A DNA stretch of 64,000 bases from Chytridium lagenaria (lineage: Eukaryota > Chytridiomycota > Chytridiomycetes > Chytridiales > Chytridiaceae), in assembly GCA_025449115.1 (NCBI GenBank), contig JAHLKC010000023.1, positions 248,001-312,000 on the forward strand, written 5' to 3'. The position numbers and the translations under genes are program-made. The notes beneath the pieces were generated by a model. That model saw nothing but the letters and a program-made list of their open reading frames with translations, ran no database searches and was not told the origin of the DNA. Positions 36,800 through 48,285 of this stretch are shown piece by piece; position 1 is the first letter of the stretch; each line of letters starts with the position of its first letter.

Positions 36800-38011
36800 A
36801 TTGGGCGAACCATATGTCTATCACGATAAAACTTCGCCAAAGCGTCAACGTTTGTTTGATCCCAATGAATTCGACAGAAACCGCAATAATGCTCATTGTC
36901 ATATACCATCGGTTGACGACGAATTGGTAATGGCTGATACCGGGCAGTTTACAATCCCTACCAGTGATACATTGTTCAGTATCACAGAACAGGCTGACAC
37001 GCTTTACAAGCTGAATACATATTCCCTGTTCTATCTCCCAACTTCGGAATCCTTCTGTTATTATTTATACGATTATCATCTGGTGTATGTGTTTTAGGTT
37101 ATGATTAATTTTACATTCACCTTCACTGCTTGTCCTCCCGAGGTCGGGAACGTTAATGACTCGACTTTTGTTGTGTACTATTTATCTGACAATTAGGTGT
37201 TTTAGGTTATGGTTAATTTTACATTCACCTTCACTGCTTGTCCTCCCGAGGTCGGGAACGTTAATGACTCGACTTTTGTTGTGTACTATTTATCTGACAA
37301 TTAGAATCCTTGTGGTCACCAAACTCTTGTAGATATTTATGCGTACACAATGTTCAGGACGCCGACGTTGATTTCGACGTCGAACTCGCTGCCCACCACA
37401 TTCCTCACGACGGTACCTCCTTGCATCATGTCGATCCTACCTTATCAGACCCTCAACTTTCTTCTTTTGTCGTATCCCAGACCTCATATAAATCTGATCC
37501 TTTATCTTTGGTCCGAAACTCTAATTGGAAAGAATCCTTGTGGGAATGGACTGAAGTCATTAAAATGTTTCCAACATTATTTCCTTATGGTTGCGGCGGC
37601 CCGTCTGAGAATTGCCTTCAAAAGTTGTCGCTGATACCTTGGATCCGCCGCTCCTTACGAGTCTGTGGTCCTCGTTTCGCTACTCATTAAGCGTTTGCTG
37701 CTTTCGTATTTGATAAGATGGCTACTCAAGCGGCTTACCAAAATTTTAGTTGCACGTTAAGGATCAGGCGTCATGTTCCTTCTGATCCAACTTTACCAGC
37801 TGCACTGATTGAGGGAGCTCTCAGCGAGATTGAGACTTATACCGTGCGTTCTTGGTTTGCTTTCGATAACTCTCTCCGGAATCAGATGAAACCGTCGTAT
37901 CTGCGGATTTTCTCCAACGTGGTGCTCAAGCCGGGGAACAAACATTCCCAGGATCTAATGCTTCTTCGGCTCGTGGCCGTCGGGAGGGATTCACTATTGT
38001 TCGTTGACTAG
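36800..38011 (+). pseudogene. Helitron-like replicase fragment (N-terminal part)
   Basis: Decayed transposon coding sequence. The clearest stretch is 37490-37740: SNWKESLWEWTEVIKMFPTL, FPYGCGGPSE, SLIPWIRRSLRVCGPRFATH, then AFAAFVFDKMATQAAYQNFS. The W..FPTLFPYG.GG motif and the following ..RFATH..F..FVFD block match the region before and inside the Helitron-like N domain of fungal Helitrons. Upstream, YHDKTSPKRQRLFDPNEFDR and downstream, ALIEGALSEIETYTVRSWFA fit the same element. Stops interrupt all frames, and neither the Rep HUH motif nor a Pif1 helicase is present, so it is not autonomous. Termini (5' TC, 3' hairpin-CTRR) were not identified. Confidence 0.6.
37089..37304 (+). repeat. 108-base direct tandem duplication, two copies
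   Basis: Bases 37089-37196 and 37197-37304 are the same 108-base unit, abutting, with one difference (gattaatt against ggttaatt). The unit runs from gtgttttaggtta to ctgacaattag and lies inside the transposon remnant. The near-identity indicates a recent duplication or an assembly artefact. Confidence 0.95.
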
Positions 38012-39080
38012 GGCAGGCTCATGTCTTTCTGACCCTATCTCCAAAATCTGTTGGAAGCTACTCCATAGGTGCTCTTGCTGGTCTCATTTCCCCGTCGTCC
38101 CTCACTGCTTTCCACCCTGTTCTTCCAGGTGACGACCTCTTGAGTGTTGTTTGAGAAAATACTTATGCGACGGCTTCCTACTTTGTTTGGTGTCTCAATG
38201 TTTTGATTGAGAATGTTCTGGGCTTTGATCGACGCTACGGGATATCTAAGGCTAGAGGCGGTATTTTATGACACGTCGAGAATTACCTTTGTTCAATTGG
38301 AACACCAAACGGGGTGACCTTTACACCTCGGACTCCGCTCTCCCTGAAGGTTCTCCCGTCATGCAAACGTCTCGAGGTGTCATTCTTACTACCCTTGCAC
38401 CACACTAACATTTTTTGGTTATGGATCTTACTTGGGCTCGGCCAACCTTCTTTCTTATAAATTGACCTCCATGTGCTCAGCGGTGCCACCTTTGCATTTA
38501 ACTGAGCCGTACTCACTCGAGGTACCTATTCGTTAACTTAACATAACTAGCTTCTTCTTAGATGGTCGTCGATGTATTTGACGTCATCACCGTGCTTACT
38601 CAAACCTCTATCGACAGCTGCACAGGTTTGCTGTGCCTTACCTATGACCACTCAAAATGCGATTGTACTGCCACCTGATCACATCACATGAATAAAGCTA
38701 TGCTAATGCCTTTCAATTCCCTCTTATCTTTATCCTTATTAGTAATATATACATTCTACTCTATACTTTCAACACATACATTCTTTTCACATTAATCGTC
38801 TCAAACCATACACATACCTCCCTCCCGCAACACCCCAAGAGATCTCGGCGAAGCCCTCCAGTCCGATTCTCATATTTTTCCTAATATAGTCAAAGACACC
38901 TGGGCAACAACGTGAATCCACACTTGAATCTCGTATCACCGCCCAGTGGTTACAGACTGCGCCATTTCCCACAATGAATATTTGCTAACAAAAGTCCAGC
39001 AAACAACTGGGCGTTAGCTCGCTTCCATGTGGCTGCTTGAATCTGGGCTGTGAATGCAAACCTCATGAGTTCTGAACGCG
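38012..39080. other. Intergenic and transposon-flank sequence
   Basis: About 1 kb with no supported gene. Short frames such as 38283-38516 (-) and the one near 38563-38680 (+) show no homology I recognise. The left part is probably still element-derived. Confidence 0.45.
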
Positions 39081-39090
39081 TATAAAAAGG
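39081..39090 (+). promoter_or_regulatory. TATA box of first 10-Cys gene
   Basis: tataaaaagg lies 110 bases before the ATG at 39191. The paralogue has the equivalent box at exactly the same distance. Confidence 0.75.
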
Positions 39091-39190
39091 AGAGGTTGCA
39101 GGAGACGTCTCCATTATCCTCAACAGCAAACAAGCTACACCAAAACAACTACTTTCCTAGTCAACCAACCTTTACTCTAATTGTTTAAAA

Positions 39191-40039
39191 ATGTCTGCCC
39201 TTGGTAAGCTTTAATCTCAGTAGATAAAATCATCAGTCAACGTTTTCCCCGTCATCACAATGTCTAACCTCCCTTTTCGTTTTTTCACTCATTGTATCAG
39301 CCGCTCAATGTGCCCGCTTTGACACCGCCTGCACCCAAGCTGTCGCAGCCATCTCCCCAGCAAACCGTGCTGGGATCCTCGGTGACTGCACAGCTGGCTC
39401 CGCCCTCCGCCTCTGTCGCGCCTGTAGCCCCACCTCATCCAACGACGACTGTCTCGAAGACCCTTCCGGCTTCTTGGTTCAAGGTAAATCCCACCACCTT
39501 TCACCATATCCTCATATAGTACATCACATCATACTAATTTTTTCTTAACCTCCACAGTCCCAAACTACCCCATGCATCTCTGGGAAGGCCGTATGCCCTC
39601 TGGTTCCAAAGCCTCTCAAAAGATCTGGCGTGACCAGGTTTACGCTCAATGCACCAAAGCTTGTGCTTCCACATACCCCGCTGGCGCCATCATATCCTCC
39701 CAATCCTTTGGTCAATATGCGACACCCTCCAATGTATTCGTTACTGCCTGCACCTGTGAAGATGGGAAGAGGGTGCCGCCTCCTTATCAGATTGCTGGCT
39801 TGAAGTTGACACCCGCTATTGAAGGTCTCCCTGGTGATGGGAATACCACTCAGACTAGTGTTGGGGTTGCGGTGAGTGACGTCACGGGGGTGGCGACGAC
39901 GGCGGTGCCGGTGGCTTCGGGGGTTGCGACAACGTCAACGCCTGCAAAGACGTCGGGATCGAAAAAGGTGGCAGCAAAGTGGGTTGTGGCGACTATCGCT
40001 ATGGCTGCCTGCTCTGTCGCTTCTTCCATTTTCATGTGA
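39191..40039 (+). CDS. 10-cysteine protein, first of tandem pair
   Basis: Three exons: 39191-39203 (13 bases, MSAL), 39301-39483 and 39558-40039, 225 residues in all. All splice sites are GT-AG and phases agree. The body has ten cysteines (QCARFDTACTQ, GDC, LCRAC, DDC, QCTKAC, TACTC), then KLTPAIEGLP, a Thr/Val/Ala-rich linker, a basic SGSKK step and a C-terminal hydrophobic segment KWVVATIAMAACSVASSIFM. No N-terminal signal peptide is visible. The C-terminus resembles a tail anchor, or the end of a GPI protein whose signal exon is missed. The twin gene downstream is about 60% identical by eye. I do not recognise the family. The cysteine layout recalls the ectodomain of the Ctr gene at 17.3 kb. 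Confidence 0.8.
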
Positions 40040-40371
40040 ATTCCTTTTTAATCCCTGTGTTAACCGGCCCCGCTTTCAGCTCTCTTCTAGTTTTTGTTTC
40101 ATTCTCCCTCATAGACTTTAAAAAATAAACTCTCATATATGCTGTGACCTTAATGAATACGCAACTTATACTTTAGCAGTCATCTTGCAGATGGACTGGG
40201 TTTGGTCTCACTCCTCTTGAGTGACTGATCATCGTGAAATAGTTTTGTGACTGCAGCTGGCGATCTTTGTGAAAAGAGCCCAGTTTACTATGTGCCAGGT
40301 CTCACCTCACCCTTCAGGTACTTTCCTATAAACTTGGCTCTTTGGGCCAACCAACCGTGAGCCTCAAACCG

Positions 40372-40380
40372 TATAAAAGG
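40372..40380 (+). promoter_or_regulatory. TATA box of second 10-Cys gene
   Basis: tataaaagg lies 110 bases before the ATG at 40482, the same spacing as in the first copy. Confidence 0.75.
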
Positions 40381-40481
40381 AGAAAGACGTTATATTCCAT
40401 CGTCATTGTCTTCATCATCCAGCATTGATAACAACCTCCACTCATCTCAACCAAGTACTCTTACGTCAACACATCTCTAAA

Positions 40482-41245
40482 ATGTCTGCCCTTGGTAAGT
40501 GAAACTCATGCATCTCCGTTCACCGCCATGCTCACTCGTCTCAACTCATCAGCCGCCAAATGCGCCCTTTTCGATGCCGCCTGCACTCAAGCCGTCGCAG
40601 CCATCTCCCCCTCAAGCCGTGCCGTCATCATCAACGATTGTGAGCCTGGTAACTTCCGGATCTGTCGCTCATGCAGCCGCAGCAGTCCCAGTACCGCCGA
40701 TGAAGGCTGTCTCAATGATCCTTCAGGCTTCCTCGTGCAAGGTAACATTCTCTACCACCCAGTTACATCTATACTTACACATCAACCCCACAGTCCCCAA
40801 TTACCCCATGCATCTCTGGGAAGGTCGCATGCCCGTTGGTTCTGTACCCTCTCAAAGAGCTTGGCGTAATGGCGTTTACTCCCTTTGCCAGGAAGCCTGT
40901 GTATCCTCCTACCCCAACGACACTGTCATTACCTCCCTCGCCATGAGTTCGGCTACCAGGCCATCCAACAAGTTTGTCACTGCCTGCACCTGTGAAGGCG
41001 GGACTAGGGTGCCCTTTCCTTATCAGATTGAGGGGTTGAAGTTGACTCCGGCTATTGAAGGGTTACCCACCAATGCCACGACCACACAGAGTGTTGGGGT
41101 TCTCGTAACAACGGCGCCGGCTGCTATCGCGGGTGCGACGACGTCAACGTCTGTAAAGACGTCAGGGTCGAAAAAGGTGGCGGTGAAGTGGATCGTGGCG
41201 ACTGTTATGGTCGCTGTTCTCCATTGCTTCGTCTGTTGTCTTTAG
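40482..41245 (+). CDS. 10-cysteine protein, second of tandem pair
   Basis: Exons 40482-40494, 40553-40741 and 40794-41245 give 217 residues. The 13-base first exon is identical to that of the upstream copy, and intron positions and phases are the same. The ten cysteines keep their order (KCALFDAACTQ, NDC, ICRSC, GCLNDPSG, LCQEAC, TACTC). Shared blocks include VPNYPMHLWEGRMP and KLTPAIEGLP. It also ends with SGSKKVAVKW and a hydrophobic segment, here with two extra cysteine sites (HCFVCCL). Introns are shorter than in copy one. An interval of about 440 bases, including its own TATA promoter, separates the copies. Function unknown; the strong promoter layout suggests abundant or regulated expression. 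Confidence 0.8.
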
Positions 41246-41576
41246 AAGATCCCAGAGTCCGTGTTGCAGATGTGTAATTCAGCCGCTTTCGGTTTTAGTT
41301 TTCTCTTCTCCTCATACTAGACTTTGTCAGAACTCTCATATAAGTAATAAAAAGTACTTTATACCATATCTTACTCCGTTACGCAAGTTGAGACTTGGGA
41401 AGTTGAGATGGTGTTAAGAGCTTATGACGATGCATGTGGAGTGTGTTAAGATGCGATTTTAGCACACGTTGGCTCGAGTTGAGGTAACTTTATTAGAAAG
41501 AATCATTCAGACGTCGCTGAGGACCTTCTGCCAAGTCCGTCACTTTGCAACGCGATCCTCATCAAGGTCCAACTTC
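41246..41576. other. Convergent intergenic region
   Basis: About 330 bases between the second 10-Cys gene (+) and the TPR gene (-). Nothing recognisable beyond ordinary 3' flanks. Confidence 0.45.
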
Positions 41577-42485
41577 TCATCCAAACACAATCGAGCGTAA
41601 CCCCTCGCCTTCCTCCCCCCCGCTGCTATACAGCAACGCCAGCTCCTCATACACGTACCCATCCTTCTTCTCCAATTCACCAACTCTCTGAATCTCCAAT
41701 GCCTCATCGAACCTTTCCAACGATCGAAGCGTCCGCGCTACCGTCCATCGAGCAATCCTCACCCGTTCATCAAACTTGCTATCCCCAGCCGCCAACCGTT
41801 TTCGACCATACTGTTCGGCTTTTTGAAACGCATCCAACGCCTCCTCGTACCGTCCATTGTCGTGGAAAGTCCATCCCAGGTTATTAAGCAACGATAATAT
41901 CCATCCTTGAGTACGCTGGTATGTCGACTTTTCGCAAATCTCGAGAGCTTCCTGTGTTCGCTGCACTTTCACCTCAACCTCTGATTCGACGATAGCCAAC
42001 ATATGGAGTCCGTCGATCTCATAATATTGGAGGCGTTCCGAAGGACCTAGTCGAGAGATTTGGATCGCCATACGAAAGTATCTGATTGAACCTGAGGCAT
42101 CGCCGCTGGAGTTTATCACACGGCCGAGTTCCAGGAGATGTCTGGTGCGGCTCACACGGAGATCGATGAGGACGGATTCAGTGGGATCGGCATCTTCGAG
42201 ACGCATGATCTCGGATTTGGATTTCTCGAGAAGTTCTTTGGCTTCCTCAAACTTGCGTTGAAGGCCGAGACTTCTTGCTAGTTGTGTTAGGATCTCTGTT
42301 GGAAAAAGTACATATCAGAAGTGCAGGTTGAAAACTCTGTCAAGAAGACTAATCTACCAAAGGGTTTGAACATCACCTGCATGCAGAGGACCTGCTTCCG
42401 TCTTATCCAGAAGCTCTTTAAACCTGCTCTCGGACGTTGAGGGATCATTGAACGTCCACAACTCGTCGATATCTTCAGATAGCAT
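41577..42485 (-). CDS. Tetratricopeptide-repeat protein
   Basis: The start at 42485 (MLSEDIDELWTFNDPSTSES) leads to a short intron (about 42296-42388). Helical repeats follow: EILTQLARSLGLQRKFEEAK, LLELGRVINSSGDASGSIRY, LLNNLGWTFHDNGRYEEALD and RIARWTVARTLRSLERFDEA. The W/L-G-Y/R-A-F-x-x-A spacing is that of TPRs, about five to six units. The protein is about 270 residues, all cytosolic by composition. Standalone TPR proteins like this act as scaffolds; a partner cannot be inferred. The stop at 41577 follows RSIVFG. Confidence 0.75.
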
Positions 42486-42686
42486 CCCTCCAAATTTTCT
42501 TATGCCAAAATGTTGAGGGAGCAGGACGGCTATTCTTTGCCAGCAACAAGCTGTAATTTACTTTTAATTCCACAATTCGCTAGGCATATCCATAGGCGTA
42601 TGTGTGAAAGACTGAAACCCAATAAACAAAAAAGAGGTTCTGCGCAATGCCTACTCGATAAAAAAAATAAACAAGAAACAGGTATA

Positions 42687-44657
42687 TTACACCCTCGTCA
42701 CAGCGACATCAGCTTGAGCCGCCCCACCTCTCCTTTCTCTCCTCTCCTCCCTCTTCTTCTTCGCCATCTCCCTCCCTTCTTTATCCATGACCCAACACAC
42801 AATACCAATAATCAGTCCCAGCGCATGTCCAATAGCCAACAACATGAACGGCGCTCCCTTGAACCAATTATCAAAGAGCCATCCTCCCAGTTTTGAGGTA
42901 AACAGAATTCCAATGGCACCACATGCAGAGGAGATGCCGGCGACGGAACCACGCATGTGACTGGGGACTGAAGCGTTGGATGTGACGAGCTGAAGACTGC
43001 CAATCACCATCCCGATTTCGGAGAAACCGACAAGACAGACTGCAATCCAAATACTGTTGTTCAATGGGTTCATGCGAGAAAGGAGGCCGTAGCTAAAACA
43101 AAAATATTGTTAAATATGTTAATGTGTCGAGAATAGAGTTGAGTAAGTGAACTTACTGAAGATGCCCAAGGCTCCGGCGAAGGTGGTTGCAAAAGGGCCG
43201 TAGAAGTAGTCTCCGAGGAAACCGAAAAAGGGAGCCCCGATTAAAGCGAATGTTTGCGTCACTCCAGAGAGAGTGGACGCACGCAAGTAGGCTGCTCTAC
43301 AAATATCTTTGATATCAGGATCATCCTATAAAACTTTAAGTTAGAAACCCCAAGTTTAAACATTTATGAATGAAAAGTCCAAAGAAGAACATGCTTACGG
43401 GAGATGGTGCCTGGCAAAGCCCCGAATCAATATAGCTCTTGTACACCCATAGAGGAAGGAACAACGTAATAATCACAGTTCCACCTCTCGCCAGTGATGC
43501 ACCCACATAACCCAAAAGAATCCTCGGGTTCTTTGCCGCTTTAATCCCCTCCCAAGCCAAACCCACCACCCCGCAAAACTCTTGGCGGGTTCCTTTGCAA
43601 CGTCGGCTTCCGGCTTCTTTGGCTCTGACTCATCATCCGATCCAGATGGAGACACGGGAACAGGGGTTTCTATTGCTAGAGGCTCAGCGCTGGCTGTTAC
43701 GACTTCAGAGACAGGTTTGCGGGTGGATTTGAGAGCGAAAATGAGGAAAATGGCAAAGATGAAAGAGATTCCGGCGACGAGAAGGTAGGTGATGCGGAGG
43801 CCGCGGACAACGTCGCTGAAGTTGGCGGGGAGTCTGAGGAATACGAAGAGTGCGAGGAGAGCACCGAGGCCAGAGGTGAGACCAACGAGACCAGAGGATT
43901 TGCCACGGTCCTATTGTTCCGTACCGAGAACGTATTAGATGTATGCTTATAATTATAGTTCGTAACAAAGAGTATGCATTGAATAAAAATATCGTACCTT
44001 ATCCGATGCATAGTCCGCAAGCACTGCGGTCAACATAGAGGATGCTGCGGCCCCACCAACTGCAAAAGATCAACCTAAACAACAGCAGCTGCGGGTAGAC
44101 ATTGGTCGCAAAGTTAAATACGGCTAGCGCCACCGCCATGATCAAGTATCCAGCGACATACACAGGCTTCCTCCCAACAAAGTCAGATGCAAGCCCCAAC
44201 ACCACACAGCAATCAGCGACAAGATCTCATCTGCAAACGTCAACGTTCCCGATACATCCCCTATTGTGTTTGTAGGAATCCTAAGGACTTGCGTGAGGAC
44301 AAAGGTTTGACTGGAGTTGAGGAAGACAAAGAGACAGATGTTGAAGAAGGTTGCGAGGAGGTATGCTGAAAAGTTGAGTGCCGTTGTGCCCGGTGCGAGT
44401 TCGAGACAGCCGAGGAAGGTGTTGGGTTTGCGGATTTGGGTGAGGATGTTGCGGATGGAGAAACGGCCGCCCGTTGGTGGCGGTGGAGTGGGATTACCCA
44501 TGACGGGACAGGTTGCAGAGGGATGTGCGGTAGAGAGTGATGGATGGGAGTCTTGGGGTTCTTGGAGACGGTCGGAATCAGAGCGAAGAGGTGCAGCAGA
44601 ATGCGTGCTCTGAGCGTCGCTACCTCCGGTATTTATTAGGAAGGTGCTGCTCGCCAT
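42687..44657 (-). CDS. Major facilitator superfamily transporter
   Basis: The start at 44657 (MASSTFLINTGGSDAQ) gives a polar N-terminus, then membrane spans with the MFS signature A (GLASDFVGRKPVYVAG) between the second and third. Further spans are YLIMAVALAVFNFATN, GLVGLTSGLGALLALFVF, ITYLLVAGISFIFAIFLIF, a long charged central loop (PSGSDDESEPKKPEADVAKE) and a second six-helix half (LLGYVGASLARGGTVIITLF, SEIGMVIGSLQLVTSN, MRGSVAGISSACGAIGILF, FMLLAIGHALGLIIGIV), ending with a basic tail. The substrate is not apparent; drug/H+ antiporter-like or sugar-like families are possible. Frame steps occur near 44200 and at a TTTT run near 44068. Confidence 0.85.
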
Positions 44658-45221
44658 AGCTCCAGAGTGACGTTTAGCGGTTTTAGAGGGGTTTTTTGGG
44701 TTTGTGAAATGTCGGGACTGATGACCAATGAAGGAGGGTGAATCGAACCAAGACATCTAACGCGTAACGTCGTGCTCGGAACCCATAGCCAAAAGGGCGC
44801 CGGTTTGTGTTTTCATCCCCTAAAGCTTAATGCGACCAAGTTATGGTTTGATGTCCCATTCCCGCGCCGACGCCAATGGTTGTCGTGTGGGGGTGTGGAG
44901 ATCGTGCATAGTTGTTTCATTTTCATACATGATTATTTATGGGTCCATGACATTTCACTTTGTTCCGGAAATACGATAAATGTAAAATCCCGACGTTTCC
45001 AAACCTCAACTTATACGTCAAATGTATCTTTTCATGTAGGTGTCAACCGCGCTTTATTTGGTGGCGACGGGGCCGAAAAGTTTAAAGTCATGGGGGATCT
45101 AAGAATAAAGTCATGGTATCTCACTGCATTATCGATAATTCCAACCAATGCTAGTGTCAGAAGCACGTAGGTATATATATATCCAAGAATAGCAAGAATA
45201 GCAAGTAAAGTGAAAGATGGC

Positions 45222-48200
45222 TCATTTTGATTGCCCACTCGCGCTGGAGGCAGGAAAATGGCTCCCGCTTGCCCCAAATGTATTATTCCCACCCGATCCT
45301 CCGCTAGACGCAGAGTGCATCGGATTGGGAATAACGTGAAGTCTATCTCCACTGCTGTTCCTCGCAAACGACTTTGACTTTGCTATTGCAATAAACGCAC
45401 TTTCCGACGCTGTTGGCTGCTGATGCTGACTCGGAGCCGCCACCGACGCAGTCGACCCAAACATGCTCTGACTCCTGCTGTTCACTTTACTCCGTATCGA
45501 CAAATTCCTGCTGATCATGTTGAACACGCTATGACTTGCGTCCAAGCTTCTTCGACTTCCGCTTGTATTCGATGTGCGGGATCCTTTCCGTCGAATCCAT
45601 CTATCTGCACGCCGTTTGGAGTCTTCATCACGACGAGCGTCTTCACGGGCTTTTTCGGCTTTGATACGCTCTTCTTGTTCTTTGCGGAGGCGGATAGTTT
45701 CGCGGATGCGTTCGGCGACGTGAGGGTACGAGTCCATGATTTGGACAAAGTCTTCTTTCTTAAGCATACAGAGTTCAACGTTGCCTTTTGCACGGGCGGC
45801 GGCGGTTCGTTTGCATGCTGTGTAATAGCGTCATTATTAAAATGATATGGAGACTTAATGAAAAAATACTCGGACGAAATAAAATGTTAAGAAGGGTTAC
45901 CTTCAAAAAGGGCAATTTCGCCAAAGAACGACCCGGTCGACAAAGTTACAAAAACGACACCATCCTCTCCACAAATTTGAACCTCTCCAGTCTTGATGAA
46001 ATACATCTCGTCTCCCTCATCGCCTTTTCGAAATATAAACCAGCCATCAAGAACATGGACAGACTAATGATAAGAGGTCAGTATAAAGTAGGTACCACCA
46101 AAAAAGGAAACTTCGTACTCGAATTTTAAAGCACAGTAGATTTTGAAAGTTGATGTCGCAACCTTGAAAGATGGGGACTTTTTTCAAAAGGTCAAGGTAC
46201 ATAAAGTTCTTAATCTGCTGTTGAACCGATCGGGGAAGATCTTCAAACATCTTGGATTCGTCCATGCCTTTACTTTTTTGCCATTGAAGCTCTTTGTGTG
46301 CTGTCACCATCTAGAACAATTTTATGAGTATGAAGTTATGCACTTCGAAGCACAGCGCTCGGAGTCTAATAATATACCTTTTGGATTTCGGGAACAAGCC
46401 GCTTCTCTCGCATATAGTTTTTAAGCCATTCCATCTGAAACTTGTGATGCTCCTCTATGATAGATGATCAGTGTAAGTCTTCCGTAAACTCCGGTTGTAA
46501 AATCCCAGCAACCAAGCGTAGAGAGACAAAATGCAAGATATGAAAAAAAATTTACCAGCATGGTTTGAAGCAGCCGTATTATCCAACATCTCCACAATAC
46601 TATGAATATTCCCAAAAACCGTTCCATATGCCAATATACCGAACACAAACTCAAACACCACATACACATTCTCCGCGTCAAGTTCCACTTCCCTCAGATG
46701 TAGCACCAGCGATCTTAATGCAGATAAATAGCTTACAAGATACTGCGTCGTAAACATGTTGGTAAAGATATCGGGGGTACGAGTTTAAAATGGTCAACCC
46801 AGCGTTTGGGAGGTGGAAGGAACTGGTCTATAAACCAGAATATACAAGCGTCGTAATGACCCATAATCATGAGGATAAGCATTGTTTTAATGAGGCGAGA
46901 GATGGGCTAGATTAAAAGTGTGAGTTTTTCGCGGTAAAACGAAGACTTTGGCGAGAAAATCGCGTGAAAAAAGGTAGGAGTACTGACCATTGCAACACCA
47001 GGTATGGCTATAGAGTATATTCTTTGGTATGGAGTGTTAAGGACCATTTTGATAAACACCACAAACGCCCAGTGCTTGTATTGAGAGTATCTGCATTCAC
47101 GTTAATCGTAATGTTAAACAGTTTAGGAAATTAGAAAAGAGATGTAAATATTTCATACAATTTAGAACTATATCCAAACGGAACACCGGTCGATCTATAC
47201 TTCCCATACGGCACTCCCGGTATAAACGCTAATACCTCCAACGGTAAACAAGCCAGAAGCCTAACGATCCCGAAATCCTTCCAGAGAAACTTTGATCTTA
47301 ATCTCGCTCTATCTTTACAGATAATACCGTACTCGTCTTTAAAGATGACCCGCATCAAGAGCATAGCATCGATTAAAAATATGAGATTTGCCACAAGCTG
47401 TGCTATGACGATGCCATAGTTGATAAAGTACTCCGTCCATGCCAGCTGGATGGGGACAAGAATAAAGTGCACTGCGTGAAGAGTATTGACGATAAATGTC
47501 CAGGTTTGAAATGAGGGGTTGAGTTCGTCAATTGGGGCAAAGAAGAGTTCGTCTACACTTAACCGAGGCTGTGAAGAAGTGGAAGTAGCTGCTGCGGCTG
47601 TGGTGGTTAGAGGAGCAGGACTTGGAGTTGACGGGGTTGCTGTAGGGGTGACAGGCGGTTTAGAATCTGACTCTTTTGTACTGAGGCTGTTTTTGGTGTT
47701 GCCCCGAGGTAGCTTGGAGTCAAGACCGTCGAGCTTCTTTTCCGAAACATCCAATTCAGCTTTTAAGTCCGCACTATTTACTGTGATTGCTGGCGGTTGC
47801 TTGATGATCGGGGACGAATATGGTGGGAGTGGGGATATCGCGGAGTGGGGAGAAAGAGCGGCAGGAGATCTAACGTTTACATCATTTAATGCAGGCGGTG
47901 AACACGCATCGCCCTCAGAATCTACAGAGCGTGGACTCAGCCCATTATTCGACGATGAAATAACGCCTCTCTCGAGGAAAGGCTGAGATGATGATGATGA
48001 TGACAATAATGATGCCGTAGTCACTGAATGTTCATCCGTTGTCACAGATATCTCATACTTCAGTTTGGAATGGATGATTCGAGCTGTTGAAAATTGATGG
48101 CTCGATCGTCTGTTGCCTGTATTATCTTTCGGGCTGGGTCCAGGCCCTTCCGTTGATCCATTGCTGTAAACCCGAGATGAGATGTCGGTCCCAGAGGCAC

Positions 48201-48285
48201 TTTTACTTCGAGAACGCCCATAGCTTGCACGGAGCTCGAGTGATTCTTTTGAGGTATTCTCATCAACCTCCTTCACCGCAGACAA
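45222..48285 (-). CDS. Cyclic-nucleotide-binding ion-channel-like protein
   Basis: CNG/HCN/EAG-type architecture. A long Ser/Thr/Pro-rich N-terminus (48285-47520) leads to S1 (TWTFIVNTLHAVHFILVPIQ), further spans (GIVIAQLVANLIFLIDAMLL), the S4-S5 region (KDFGIVRLLACLPLEVLAFI) and S5 (LILMIMGHYDACIFWFIDQF). The pore segment at 46757-46600 reads QYLVSYLSALRSLVLHLREV, then S6 (FVFGILAYGTVFGNIHSIVE). A C-linker (EWLKNYMREKRLVPEIQKM, DLPRSVQQQIKNFMYLDLL) precedes a cyclic-nucleotide-binding domain with VLDGWFIFRKGDEGDEMYFI and the phosphate-binding cassette FGEIALFEG ... KRTAAARAKG. The Ser-rich C-terminus ends at 45222. The ligand pocket looks intact (FGE, R-T-A), but no TxGYG or TIGE filter is seen in the pore. 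Probable plasma-membrane channel subunit. Confidence 0.82.

Noticed and set aside
44735..44830. tRNA-like sequence (gtgaatcgaacc) upstream of the MFS gene
   Set aside because: Only a weak T-loop resemblance. No acceptor or D-arm can be paired with it.
47519..47986. 155-residue plus-strand ORF inside the channel gene
   Set aside because: Antisense of the low-complexity N-terminus of the channel gene, which has a consistent family context.
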